The translations under genes were made by a program, and so were the position numbers. Below the pieces are notes generated by a model. That model had not been told where the DNA came from and did no database searches. It worked only from the letters and a program-made list of their open reading frames with translations. From Bradyrhizobium sp. CCBAU 51627 (lineage in GTDB: Bacteria > Pseudomonadota > Alphaproteobacteria > Rhizobiales > Xanthobacteraceae), in NCBI RefSeq assembly GCF_028128765.1, contig NZ_LBJG01000090.1:124001-188000 (forward strand): 64,000 bases of DNA, written 5' to 3'. Below, one piece after another: positions 7,907 to 16,789 of the stretch. Numbering within the stretch: the stretch's first letter is position 1; every line of letters begins with the position of its first letter.

Positions 7907-8740
7907 AGGCCGCCGAGTGCAGAATCAAGAAATCAATCCGGCGCGCAAAGCATCGAGCGCGCGATCGACGTCATGCGGCGCGTCGCAGAGGCCGGCGCGC
8001 ATGGCGTGCGCCTGACAGATTTAGTGAATGCCACCAGACTGAAGCAGCCGACAGTCTCGCGCCTTGTCGGCGCGCTCATGCGTGAAGGATTGATCGATCA
8101 GGACAGCGAGAGCCGGCGGTTTCATCTCGGCGTCGAAACGTTTGCGCTCGGCGCCATCGCAAGCGCGCGCTTCGGCATCCACAAGCTTGCACTCGATGCA
8201 TTGATGCAACTTGCGGCGGCGACTGAGGACTCCGCATTTCTGTCCATTCCGCGCGACACGCTGTCGATCTGCCTGCACCGCGAGGAAGGCGCTTTCCCGA
8301 TCCGCACCCAGGTCCTTAAGGCCGGCGACCGCTATCCGCTCGGCGTCGGCGCCGGCAGCCTCGCCATTCTTGCAGCGATGCCCGACGCGGATGTCGATCG
8401 GGTGATCGCGAAGAACGCTGCGCGGGTTGCCGAGGCCTTTCCCACTCATTCGCCGAACCGACTGCGTCAACTGGTGACTGAGACACGCCAGGCCGGCTTC
8501 GCTGTCAACAGCGGGCTGATCGTACCCGGCTCATGGGGCATCGGTGTTGCCGTCATCGGCACCGAGGGAAAGCCGGCCGGCGCGTTGAGCGTGGCCGCGA
8601 TCGAGTCGCGTATGGGCGAGTTGCGTCGTCGCGAGGTTGCCGGACTGTTGCAGGCGGCAGCGACGGAGCTATCGGTACGGCTGCGCGAGCTCCACAGCGT
8701 CAGCAGAAAGAGCGACGCAACGCGCCGGCGGGCTGGTTGA
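7895..8740 (+). CDS. IclR-family transcriptional regulator
   Basis: 281 residues from ATG 7895; a further ATG at 7904 and a TTG at 7862 are in frame, and none has a strong ribosome-binding site. An N-terminal winged helix-turn-helix (GVRLTDLVNATRLKQPTVSR, then GALMREGLI) is followed by the IclR effector-binding domain (DSAFLSIPRDTLSICLHREE, YPLGVGAGSLAILAAMPD, then GLIVPGSWGIGVAV). Length and order fit the family. It is divergent from the plant-type ilvC with shared palindromes between them, so it probably controls ilvC and itself in response to a small carboxylic acid. The ligand is not predictable. Confidence 0.9.
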   Translation: MNIMRPPSAESRNQSGAQSIERAIDVMRRVAEAGAHGVRLTDLVNATRLKQPTVSRLVGALMREGLIDQDSESRRFHLGVETFALGAIASARFGIHKLALDALMQLAAATEDSAFLSIPRDTLSICLHREEGAFPIRTQVLKAGDRYPLGVGAGSLAILAAMPDADVDRVIAKNAARVAEAFPTHSPNRLRQLVTETRQAGFAVNSGLIVPGSWGIGVAVIGTEGKPAGALSVAAIESRMGELRRREVAGLLQAAATELSVRLRELHSVSRKSDATRRRAG

Positions 8741-8872
8741 ACGCGCACAGAAAGCTCTTGACGGGTCTGCGGATCAACCGGGATCGGTCCCACGTCTGGG
8801 CATGATGAGAGCAGAAGCCGAGGACGCACACGATGGTTCTCGAGCGCGGCTCCCGTTCGTGCCTCCCTTGTT

Positions 8873-9355
8873 TCATTTCCGCGTATAGGCCGTCACCATG
8901 GTGTAGTCCTTGCGCGGGCCCGACACCGCGTGACGAACGATAAAGCGGCCATCGGCCAGGAAAGTGTAGGTCGACTGATAATGGTCGAGATTGCAGAGAT
9001 GGCCCGCGCTTCCGCTGAGGGCGCCTTCAGCGGATGCGAATAGCGATATCTCATGGAAGAGCTGCGGCGGGGCCTTCTTGAAGAAGACCAAGAATCCGCG
9101 CTCGCCCTGGCGGAAGATATACTCGCGCTCTGCTTCGAGCGTGGTGCCATTCGCCAGCGTCAGATGCCCCTGCTCGCGATAGGCGAACATCCCATCTTCC
9201 GACGGCGTGACGACCGCGGCGCCCTGCATGGTCGCCTGGCCTGTGATGATCCGGCTTAACGACCAGGAGCCGGCCAGCCTGTTCACCACCTCGGCGGCGG
9301 TGCCCCAGCCCTCGATCACGGTTTCGTTCATATCCTCAGGACCCGAATTCGACAT
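8873..9355 (-). CDS. DUF6314 family protein
   Basis: 160 residues from the ATG at 9355. The sequence matches the DUF6314 pattern: RLAGSWSLSRIITGQATMQG, then DGMFAYREQGHLTLANGTTL, EREYIFRQ, FLVFFKKAPPQLFHEI and HLCNLDHYQSTYTFLADGRF, ending in a beta-strand KDYTMVTAYTRK. A lipocalin-like small-molecule fold is plausible. No function is known to me. A second ATG at 9331 follows GAGGAT too closely. It is transcribed away from the small gene at 9411. Confidence 0.75.
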   Translation of the reverse strand: MSNSGPEDMNETVIEGWGTAAEVVNRLAGSWSLSRIITGQATMQGAAVVTPSEDGMFAYREQGHLTLANGTTLEAEREYIFRQGERGFLVFFKKAPPQLFHEISLFASAEGALSGSAGHLCNLDHYQSTYTFLADGRFIVRHAVSGPRKDYTMVTAYTRK

Positions 9356-9410
9356 CGCCGAGCCAGTACCTATATCCTGGGGCAATGCGTGTCGATGCAG
9401 CGAATATGTG

Positions 9411-9644
9411 ATGGCTAGGAGACCCACGACCGAAACGAACGCAGACGACCTGCCCCGCTATTTCGTCTGGGTCCGCGGCCTCGACGGGCCTGAGCCGCAG
9501 AAATGGGTGGACATGGATTTCGGCGTCGGCGACTGGAAGCGGCCACTTGTGCTGGCCTGGCGGGAATTGTCGGCGGACGAGCGACGCCTGTCGCTCTCGA
9601 TGCTGGCGCGGCGATACCCGCCACCGGAGGTGGAGATGCTGTAG
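9411..9644 (+). CDS. Small protein of unknown function
   Basis: 77 residues from the ATG at 9411, 55 bases from the divergent DUF6314 gene. The protein is acidic and tryptophan-rich: LPRYFVWVRGLDGPEPQKWV, DMDFGVGDWKRPLVLAWREL, ending RRYPPPEVEML. There is no signal peptide or membrane segment. Amino-acid composition and third-position GC fit a real gene. The open frame extends upstream of 9411, but that part overlaps the DUF6314 gene and is its shadow. Confidence 0.55.
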   Translation: MARRPTTETNADDLPRYFVWVRGLDGPEPQKWVDMDFGVGDWKRPLVLAWRELSADERRLSLSMLARRYPPPEVEML

Positions 9645-9650
9645 GCGCGC

Positions 9651-10274
9651 TCACTTGCCCCGCGCCGCGGTCGGGGTCAGGCCGAATCTGCGGCGAAAGC
9701 AGCGGTTGAAATAGGAGAGATCGTTGAAGCCGCAGGCAAAAGCTATGTCGCTGATGCGGTCTTTGCGAAGGCCGAGCAGATCCGCCGCCTTGCGCAGGCG
9801 CAGCTCGGTCAGGCGCGTGGTGAAGCCGGCGCCGGCCTCGAACAGAAGTTCGTTGACGTAGCGCTCGGAGAGGCCAGCGGCGCTGGCGAGCTTCTGCGCG
9901 GAGAAATCCGGCTCGTGGAAGCGCGCCTCGAGGATCAACAGCACGCACTTGAGTCGCACCGCGCGCAGGCCCCGGCGCCGTGCTGCGGCGGCGACATCGC
10001 TGCGAGCTCCCAAGCCGATCGCGGCGAGATCGAGCAGATGGGATGCGATCGCCATGCCGGCCTCGTCGGCAGCCGCGGGATGGCGAAGCAGCAGATCGCT
10101 GTAGTCCATCACCAGCGACAGCGCCCCGCCGGGCTCGAGCTCGCAGCCGACGAGGTTGACCACATCAGCGACCATCGCACGCAGCGAATCGACCGCGCCG
10201 AACCTCGCAGGCCGAAAATGAACCGCCGCTGAAATCAGGCGCACGCAAGCTATCAGCCCGCCGACATGAATCAA
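9651..10274 (-). CDS. AraC-family regulator lacking the N-terminal sensory domain
   Basis: About 207 codons from a TTG at 10274. The C-terminal 100 residues are a full AraC/XylS double helix-turn-helix: FSAQKLASAAGLSERYVNEL, then AADLLGLRKDRISDIAFACG, FNDLSYFNRCFRRRFGLTP. The part before it matches only the linker region of AraC-binding-like regulators of about 310 residues. The roughly 100-residue ligand-binding half is absent, and the DNA upstream is occupied by another gene from 10442. The protein is therefore either a truncated relic or a stand-alone DNA-binding protein. The start is uncertain. Confidence 0.7.
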   Translation of the reverse strand: MIHVGGLIACVRLISAAVHFRPARFGAVDSLRAMVADVVNLVGCELEPGGALSLVMDYSDLLLRHPAAADEAGMAIASHLLDLAAIGLGARSDVAAAARRRGLRAVRLKCVLLILEARFHEPDFSAQKLASAAGLSERYVNELLFEAGAGFTTRLTELRLRKAADLLGLRKDRISDIAFACGFNDLSYFNRCFRRRFGLTPTAARGK

Positions 10275-10441
10275 GATGCGCCGGTCAGTCCAAACCGTAA
10301 CGCCTCCGGCGCCGGACAGTCCAAGACGGCCCGCATGCCGCCATCCTATTCAGGTTTCCGGATGCGACGTCACGCCACGGGCGAATCATGTCCGGGCAAC
10401 CGGGCGGCCCCAGCCTGACGCCCGCCGGAGGAGACATCGAC

Positions 10442-10684
10442 ATGCGAACCTCTCTACCCCGCAGCCTTGTGCTCGGCGGCGCCATCGCAACCAGCCTCTG
10501 CGCCGGCTACGCGTTCGGCGCGCAACCGCACATGGACGAGGCGATCGCGATCCTGCAGTCGGCTCGCGCCGAACTCGCCAAGGCCGTGCCCAACAAGGGC
10601 GATCATCGCGAACGGGCGCTGGGGCTGATCGACCAGGCGATCACCGAAGTGCGCGCCGGCATCGCCTTCGCAGCGACCCATTGA
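10442..10684 (+). CDS. Small exported helical protein
   Basis: 80 residues from an ATG 8 bases after GGAGGAG. A signal peptide (RSLVLGGAIATSLCAGYAFG) precedes a predicted helical mature part, MDEAIAILQSARAELAKAV, then HRERALGLIDQAITEVRAGI, resembling a helical pair. Similar short proteins are common in Bradyrhizobium and Rhodopseudomonas genomes without an assigned function. It is followed 26 bases later by another small exported gene on the same strand. Confidence 0.65.
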   Translation: MRTSLPRSLVLGGAIATSLCAGYAFGAQPHMDEAIAILQSARAELAKAVPNKGDHRERALGLIDQAITEVRAGIAFAATH

Positions 10685-10710
10685 CCCGACAGCATCAGGG
10701 AGCAAGACGG

Positions 10711-10962
10711 ATGATACGAACCGCTTTCGCCGCGGCGCTCGCGCTATGCGCTATTGTGAGCTCCGCCCACGCCGTGCCGCTAGCGCCGCCCGGCGCGCCT
10801 GCCAATGGCGACGTCGTCATGGTGGCCGGCGGCTGCGGTGCCGGCTGGCACCGCGGTCCCTATGGCGGATGCCTGAGAAACTACGCCAACCCTGCCGCGC
10901 ATGCCTGTCCGCGCGGCTACCATATCGGCCCCCGCGGCGCCTGCCGCGGCAACGGCAAATAA
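10711..10962 (+). CDS. Small exported Gly/Cys-rich protein (GCGxGWHRGPYGGC type)
   Basis: 83 residues with a signal peptide (MIRTAFAAALALCAIVSSAHA). The mature part has two similar cysteine-glycine modules, GGCGAGWHRGPYGGC and HACPRGYHIGPRGAC, which may form two disulfides. The family is widespread in rhizobia and annotated as hypothetical. AGGGAG lies 10 bases upstream of the ATG. A periplasmic or surface location is likely. Confidence 0.7.
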   Translation: MIRTAFAAALALCAIVSSAHAVPLAPPGAPANGDVVMVAGGCGAGWHRGPYGGCLRNYANPAAHACPRGYHIGPRGACRGNGK

Positions 10963-11014
10963 GGGCCGGCCGCACGATCGCATCGCAATAGCGCAACCGC
11001 TCTGCAGAACAGGA

Positions 11015-11045
11015 GAAATGCCCCGCTTCGCCGAGCATTTCTTTT
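11015..11045 (+). terminator. Possible intrinsic terminator
   Basis: GAAATGC (11015-11021) pairs with GCATTTC (11035-11041), followed by TTTTG. It lies about 50 bases after the Gly/Cys-rich protein gene. The rest of the gap to 11220 holds no gene. Confidence 0.45.
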
Positions 11046-11220
11046 GCCGACTGTGGCGCAGATCATAGACAGGCGGAGCTGGATATCGCAATTCCTCTTG
11101 CTACCTCAGCGCGCTTATAGGCAGAATACACGCTTCGCCTATTTCATGACGCACTTATTGATGAATTCGACGGATGCCGCCGGGCGCTTGGAGCATCGTC
11201 ACTGATATTCGGAGGTATCC

Positions 11221-13947
11221 ATGACGCACCAGGACGGGGCGCTGCATGGCGGCCCTGCAAGGCCAGCCCATCCGCACGATAATCCAGATGCTGCGGCGAC
11301 CGCGACCGACGCACGTCCGCCGCGCAAGCTGGTGCTGTTCGCCGATGGCACCGGCAACGCCTTCACGACCCAGGAATCCAGCGTCTGGCGGCTCTATGAG
11401 GCGCTCGATCACACCCAGCCCGACCAGATCGCCTACTACATCAAGGGCGTCGGCACGGCCGGCTGGGCGCCGCTCGCCGCTCTCGACGGCGCCACCGGCA
11501 TCGGCGTTCCTTCCAACGTCCGCAAGCTCTACCGCTTCCTGTGCTGGAACTGGCGCGAAGGCGATGAGATCTACATCTTCGGCTTCAGCCGCGGCGCTTT
11601 CACCGCGCGCACGCTGGCAGCGCTGATCGCAAGCCAGGGGCTGGTGCCCGCGGTAATCGGGGGCGAGCCAGTCTCGCACGAGGAGATGGCACGCAACGCC
11701 ATGGCGGCGTGGCGGGAGTACCGCCGCGAGACCGTGCCGTGGAAGAAGAGCTTGCCGACGATCTGGATTTCACGCCTGATCCGAGACATCGTGCTCTATT
11801 TTTACCATCTGATCTTTAGACACCGCCCCTACAAGGAAGTCCGCGCGGCTATGAACGGCCGCAACGACGTCAACATCGAGTTCCTCGGATTGTTCGACAC
11901 GGTCGAAGCCTTCGGCGTTCCGATCGAGGAGCTGCGCGTCGCGATCGACTGGGCGATCTGGCCGATCTCGTTCCGCAATCACCGGCCCTCGCACAAGGCG
12001 AAGCACATCTGTCACGCGCTCGCGCTCGACGACGAGCGCACCACCTTCCATCCCCTGCGCATCGACCAGAGCCATCTGGTGACCGACCAGACGGTCAAGG
12101 AAGTGTGGTTTGCCGGCGTGCATTCCGACATCGGCGGCGGCTATCCGGAGTGTACATTGTCCTTCGTGCCGCTGGTCTGGATGGCCGATCAACTCGCCAG
12201 CCAGCTCCGTTTCCAGGAGGGCACGATCGAGCGTTTCCGGGAGTATCAGTCGGCGATTGGGCCGATGCACGATTCGCGCAGCGGCGCCGGCGTGCTGTAC
12301 CGCTACGGTCCGCGGCCGGTCCTCGCGGGAGCGGTGAACGGCGGGCTGCCGGTGGTGCACTTCGCGGTCATCGAGCGCATGCTGTTCGGTTGCGACGACT
12401 ACGCACCGATCATGCTGCCGGCCGATGCGCTGGTGCTGATGCCTGATGGCACCAAATTGAACCTCACCGCGAATACCACCCGCGAAGCGATGAAGGAGGC
12501 TTATCTGGCGGTATCCGATGGCTCGCGGCGCATCGCGGAGGCCGAAGCTTTTACGCTCATGAACACGCCCAATGCCGAGATGGCGAAGCTCACGCGCGAC
12601 ACAGTGTGGTGGCGACGCGTCGCCTATTTCTCACTGCTGCTCATGGTCGGCGTGATCGTCGTCTGGCCGTTGATCGCGCGCAGCCTGGTCGGGGTGTCGA
12701 AGAACCACGGCATGAACGGCGTCCCGCTACGCATCATCGCCACCATCGATTGGATCGTGGGCGGCGTCCTCGGTCCGCTCGCCAAGCTGGTCGGGAATAT
12801 CCTGCCATCCTATGCAGCGCCGTGGCTCAACATTACCCTGTACTACCCGTTTCTCACCTCGATCGTGCTGATCATCACCTACCTCGTGTGGCGCTGGAAC
12901 TCGGTGCTGCGCGATACCATCCAGGAACGCGCACGGCTCGCCTGGAGCCGGCCGCGCCGGATGGCAAGCCGGCAGCATTTCCACAAGCCCGGCATGCTGC
13001 TCGGTTTTGCCCGATGGATGCGGATGAATACCGAGCCAGCCCATTGGTTCTTCGCCAAACTGGTGCTTCCCGGCCTATTCCTAATCATCATCTTCTACTC
13101 TGCGCTGCTCATTGCATCGACCAGCGTCTACACGGCTCGCACGGCAACCGGAAACATTTGCAAGACCCCGGAGCAGGGTGCGGGAACGCCAGTACTCGAC
13201 ACGCCGATCGAGGCGCGTGGCCTGTTTGCAACGAAAGAGTTTTGCTGGTGGAGCGGCCTCGCGGTCGAGAAGGGCCGCAAATACCAGGTCTGGATTGAGA
13301 TCGGGGACCCCTGGTTCGACCACACCATCATGAGCGGGACAAACGGGTTCAAGACATTCTCCTTGCTTCACTACCTCGCTTTGCCGACGCTCCGTCAATT
13401 CGGCGCCGACTGGTTTCAGCCCGTGGTGCGCATCGGCGCGAAGGGGACGAGTGACATTCCGCTGAAGGCCGTCAACGTCGTGCCTGCCGAGGAATTGCCG
13501 CGCCGGCTGAACCCGACGATTCCCGCCGAGGACGATCCGGAAGCGGACACTAAGGGCAGCAGCCGTAGATATCCGGTCCTGCTCGAGGACACGAAGGAAT
13601 TCGCGGCACTTCCCAGCGACAATTCCTTGAAGGTTGCGGTCAACAATCTCGGGCATTTCAAGCCTATACCAAAGGACCCAACGGCGCGTGCGATCTGGGA
13701 GGGTCAGAAGCTGGAGGCACGGCTTGTCGCGGAATTCGTCGCACCCGACGCCGGTGACCTGTTCTTCTACGTCAATGATGCCGTCCAGATTTACCCAACC
13801 CTGCTCCCATCGTGGCTGCGCCCGGCGTGCCTGGATGCACTCCAAGGACCATACGAGCAGTTCTACAAGAACAATGGCGGCACTGCGCGCATCATCGTTC
13901 AGCGGCTGCCAAGTCCGCCCATGCCGCCGGACAGCAAGCCGCGCTGA
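11221..13947 (+). CDS. Membrane-anchored DUF2235 alpha/beta-hydrolase (Tle1-like phospholipase fold)
   Basis: 908 residues with GGAGG just upstream. Residues about 35-420 are a DUF2235 domain: LVLFADGTGNAF at 37-48, nucleophile serine S123 in GFSRGAF, catalytic Asp candidate D226 (FDTVEAFG), and His candidate H301 in FAGVHSDIGGGY. The fold is shared with Tle1 type VI lipase effectors, but here it is followed by about four hydrophobic segments (roughly 463-485, 500-520, 535-560, 612-635) and a 270-residue soluble C-terminal part. No VgrG, PAAR or immunity gene is nearby, so an effector role is not supported; a membrane-bound lipid or ester hydrolase is more likely. A two-component pair follows 113 bases downstream. 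Confidence 0.8.
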   Translation: MTHQDGALHGGPARPAHPHDNPDAAATATDARPPRKLVLFADGTGNAFTTQESSVWRLYEALDHTQPDQIAYYIKGVGTAGWAPLAALDGATGIGVPSNVRKLYRFLCWNWREGDEIYIFGFSRGAFTARTLAALIASQGLVPAVIGGEPVSHEEMARNAMAAWREYRRETVPWKKSLPTIWISRLIRDIVLYFYHLIFRHRPYKEVRAAMNGRNDVNIEFLGLFDTVEAFGVPIEELRVAIDWAIWPISFRNHRPSHKAKHICHALALDDERTTFHPLRIDQSHLVTDQTVKEVWFAGVHSDIGGGYPECTLSFVPLVWMADQLASQLRFQEGTIERFREYQSAIGPMHDSRSGAGVLYRYGPRPVLAGAVNGGLPVVHFAVIERMLFGCDDYAPIMLPADALVLMPDGTKLNLTANTTREAMKEAYLAVSDGSRRIAEAEAFTLMNTPNAEMAKLTRDTVWWRRVAYFSLLLMVGVIVVWPLIARSLVGVSKNHGMNGVPLRIIATIDWIVGGVLGPLAKLVGNILPSYAAPWLNITLYYPFLTSIVLIITYLVWRWNSVLRDTIQERARLAWSRPRRMASRQHFHKPGMLLGFARWMRMNTEPAHWFFAKLVLPGLFLIIIFYSALLIASTSVYTARTATGNICKTPEQGAGTPVLDTPIEARGLFATKEFCWWSGLAVEKGRKYQVWIEIGDPWFDHTIMSGTNGFKTFSLLHYLALPTLRQFGADWFQPVVRIGAKGTSDIPLKAVNVVPAEELPRRLNPTIPAEDDPEADTKGSSRRYPVLLEDTKEFAALPSDNSLKVAVNNLGHFKPIPKDPTARAIWEGQKLEARLVAEFVAPDAGDLFFYVNDAVQIYPTLLPSWLRPACLDALQGPYEQFYKNNGGTARIIVQRLPSPPMPPDSKPR

Positions 13948-14060
13948 AGCCGGAGCATTCTCCACGCACACCCGCCCCATGAATATGGGTGTCGCAATCG
14001 CTGCGCCACGGCTAGACTTGCCGTGCGCGCCGCGGGGGACACGCGGCCAGGACTATGATC

Positions 14061-14732
14061 ATGACGGACCAGGGCGAGACCGGTGAAGCGATCACCATCC
14101 TCCTCGTCGAAGACGACGCGCCGACCTGCTGGCGTCTGCAGGACGCGCTGGTGAAGGCCGGCTACGAGGTGCGCACGGCCGGCACGCTCGGCGAGGCCCG
14201 CAGCACGCTCGCCGCCGGCGCGCCGCGTGTGCTGCTGACCGATCTGCGGCTGCCCGACGGCCACGGCATCGAGCTGATACGCGAAACCAGACGGCGCTTT
14301 CCAGACACCGAGATCATGGTGATCTCGGCGCTGGGCGACGAGGAAAGCGTGATCTCCGCCATCACCGTCGGCGCCACCGGCTATCTGCTCAAGGACGCCT
14401 TCCCCACCGACATTGCCACCACCGTGCGCGACCTCGTCGCCGGGCATTCGCCCATTTCGGCTTCGATCGCCCGCTTCATCGTAAGGCGAACGCAGAGCTC
14501 GTCCGAACCGCCGCCCGGCCCGGCGCTCAACACCGCCAGGCTCACGCCGCGCGAGATCGACATCCTCTGGGGCATCGCCAAGGGCTTCAGCTACGCCGAG
14601 ATCGCAAGCCATCTCGGCCTGTCCCGGCAGACCGTGCCCGGCCACATCAAGAACATCTATCGCAAACTCGAAGTGCACACGCGCAGCGAGGCGGTTTTCG
14701 AGGCGGTGCAACAGGGCCTGATCAAGCTGTGA
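14061..14732 (+). CDS. NarL/FixJ-type response regulator
   Basis: 223 residues from ATG 14061, chosen because AGGA (14049-14052) lies 8 bases upstream; ATG 14055 is possible. The receiver domain has an acidic pocket (LLVEDDAP), phospho-acceptor Asp at about 61 (LLTDLRLPDGHG), and Lys in GYLLKDAF. A C-terminal LuxR-type helix-turn-helix follows (LTPREIDILWGIAKGFSYAE, then IASHLGLSRQTVPGHIKNIY). The usual TVKxH of the recognition helix reads TVPGH. The stop overlaps the histidine kinase start by four bases (GTGA), so the two are a cognate pair. Confidence 0.93.
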   Translation: MTDQGETGEAITILLVEDDAPTCWRLQDALVKAGYEVRTAGTLGEARSTLAAGAPRVLLTDLRLPDGHGIELIRETRRRFPDTEIMVISALGDEESVISAITVGATGYLLKDAFPTDIATTVRDLVAGHSPISASIARFIVRRTQSSSEPPPGPALNTARLTPREIDILWGIAKGFSYAEIASHLGLSRQTVPGHIKNIYRKLEVHTRSEAVFEAVQQGLIKL

Positions 14733-16645
14733 GCGAGATCGCGGCGAAGGCACCGGCTCGACCGAAGCGCCGGCTGATCTCCTCACGCCTCGTGCATTAT
14801 CTGCTGCTTCAGGCGCTAGTCGTGATCGCGACCATTGTCGGGCTGCGGTTGCTCCAGCCGGGCGACCCCGACGATTTCGCGCTGAGTGGATTTTCGCTGC
14901 GAGAGGACGGCACAACACGTCCGGTGACGCTGCCGCATTTCACGTCATCGCGCTATTCGCTGGCGGATCCGCCGCTCTACTCCGGAGCCTTCACTTTCAA
15001 GAATGGTGATGCTGGATGGTCCGTATTCCTGCCGCGCTTCAGCAACGCGGTGGAGGTCGCGGTCAACGGCGTCGTCGTGCTCGATTCCCGCCGCGACGCC
15101 AACGCCAACCGGCCGGACCGCAACACGCCGGAGATCGCCGCCATCCCCTCGTCGCTGCTGCGTGACGGCAGCAACGAGATCACGGTGCGGTTGTTCGTGT
15201 GGGGGCCGCTGAAGGGCTTTCTCGACACCGTCTATGTCGGACCGGACGCCGCCTTGCGTCCGGCCTTCGAGACGCGCACGATGCTGTTCGTCACGCTGCC
15301 CGTGGTGTTCTCCGCGTGGCAATCGATCCTCGCCGTCATCCTTGCGATCATGTGGCTGATGCGGCGGCGCGAGCCGGTCTACGGCGTGCTGGCGGCGGCG
15401 ATGGTACTGGGCGTGGTCCAGGCCTTCATGCCGCCACCGGTGCCGCCGGTCGCCGTATCGCGGTTCGCCTCGGTGCTGCTCGCGTCCGCGCCGATCGAGA
15501 GCGCGCTTATCGTCATGTTCGGCGTGCTGTTCTTCGGCTGGCGCTGGCCGCGCTATGGCATGCTGCTGTTCGTGCCGGGGGTGATCGTGTTCGCGGTCGG
15601 CCTGGTCGCAGGCCCGCCGCTGCCGCGCATCCTGTTCCTGCTGCTCGGCATCCCCACTGTCGGGATCAGCCTCATCCTGATGGCCTGCGTCACCGCGGCC
15701 GCGGTGGTGCGGCGGCGGGATGCGGCGAGCCTGACGATCGGCTGCGCCGTGACGATCGTGCTGACCTGCTGGATTCACGACATGCTATCGGTGTTCGAGT
15801 TCGTGACCAACGAACGTACCTTTGTCTCGCGCCTGTCCTATTCGGCGATGCTGGTCGCGATCGGCGCCGGACTGACCTGGCGCTTTGCTCGCGCGCTGAA
15901 CCAGGTCGACAGCTTTGCCGGCCAGCTCGTCGCCCGCGTGCGCGAGGCCGAGGAGCGGCTGAAAGCGAGCTTCGCCCGCGAGGAGGCGCGCGCAAGGGCC
16001 GCAGCCCTCGCCAACGAGCGCACCCGGCTGATGCGCGACCTCCATGATGGCCTCGGCGGCCAATTGATCAGCATTGTCGCGCTCTCCGAGCGCGGACAGG
16101 AGGGCGCGACCATTGCCGATGCCGCGCGCGCCGCGCTGAAGGATCTGCGCCTCGTCATCGATTCCATGGACGACATCGGCGGCGACCTCATGCTCGCGCT
16201 CGGCGCCTGGCGCGAGCGCGCGGCGATGCAATTGCGGCCGCACGACATCACGCTTGATTGGCGCGTGGCGACGCCGCAGGGCCTGCCGCTGCACCCCGAA
16301 TTGCGGCCCTGGCACGTCATCCAGATCGTGCGCATCCTCGACGAGGCCGTGACCAATGCGGTCAAGCACGCTGCCGCGCGCCACATCACGGTGACCATCG
16401 AAACGCGCGATGACTGTCAGGGACCGTGCGGCGTGATCAGCGTCGCCGACGACGGCGGCGGCTTTGACCCTGGTGACGGCGGCAAAGCCGCGACCGCGAA
16501 CCCGACCGCGCGCGGCCTGCGCAACATGAGAAGCCGCGCCACGCGTTGCGGCGCAGTGCTGGATCTGAGCTCGGATGAATCGGGCACGTGCGTGCGGCTG
16601 CAACTGCCGCTGATTTTTCCCGACAGCGATGCGACCGCACGCTGA
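14729..16645 (+). CDS. Sensor histidine kinase, 7TM (7TMR-DISM-like), NarX-type
   Basis: 638 residues from a GTG overlapping the response regulator. One N-terminal transmembrane helix (about 22-42) precedes a periplasmic beta-rich domain (about 50-180), a bundle of membrane helices (about 190-390), a short coiled coil (AEERLKASFAREEARARAAA), an H-box RDLHDGLGGQLISI with His near 438, and a HATPase_c domain (EAVTNAVKHAAARH; VADDGGGFDP; ARGLRNMRSRA). The layout fits 7TMR-DISM kinases that sense extracellular ligands. It probably phosphorylates the adjacent regulator. The DUF2235 hydrolase upstream is a plausible target, but that is inference. Confidence 0.9.
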   Translation: MSEIAAKAPARPKRRLISSRLVHYLLLQALVVIATIVGLRLLQPGDPDDFALSGFSLREDGTTRPVTLPHFTSSRYSLADPPLYSGAFTFKNGDAGWSVFLPRFSNAVEVAVNGVVVLDSRRDANANRPDRNTPEIAAIPSSLLRDGSNEITVRLFVWGPLKGFLDTVYVGPDAALRPAFETRTMLFVTLPVVFSAWQSILAVILAIMWLMRRREPVYGVLAAAMVLGVVQAFMPPPVPPVAVSRFASVLLASAPIESALIVMFGVLFFGWRWPRYGMLLFVPGVIVFAVGLVAGPPLPRILFLLLGIPTVGISLILMACVTAAAVVRRRDAASLTIGCAVTIVLTCWIHDMLSVFEFVTNERTFVSRLSYSAMLVAIGAGLTWRFARALNQVDSFAGQLVARVREAEERLKASFAREEARARAAALANERTRLMRDLHDGLGGQLISIVALSERGQEGATIADAARAALKDLRLVIDSMDDIGGDLMLALGAWRERAAMQLRPHDITLDWRVATPQGLPLHPELRPWHVIQIVRILDEAVTNAVKHAAARHITVTIETRDDCQGPCGVISVADDGGGFDPGDGGKAATANPTARGLRNMRSRATRCGAVLDLSSDESGTCVRLQLPLIFPDSDATAR

Positions 16646-16649
16646 AAGC

Positions 16650-16682
16650 CTCTCCCCGAACGCATGGGACGTTCGGAGAGAG
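16650..16682 (+). terminator. Inverted repeat after the kinase gene
   Basis: CTCTCCCCGAACG pairs with CGTTCGGAGAGAG (12 of 13 positions) around a 7-base loop, starting 5 bases after the stop. No T-run follows, so it may be a Rho-independent terminator of weak type or a transcript-end stabilising hairpin. Confidence 0.5.
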
Positions 16683-16789
16683 GGACCGGGCCGGGATCTG
16701 GGCCTGTGAAGGACGGGGGTTCGTTCGCGGCCAGCTTGCAGGGCTCCCTTGGCCCGAAAGAATGCAATCAACTCAATCCAACATCATCG

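Noticed and set aside
11221..13947. DUF2235 protein as a type VI effector with an immunity partner
   Set aside because: No VgrG, PAAR, Tss gene or small immunity gene is adjacent, and the protein has its own membrane segments.
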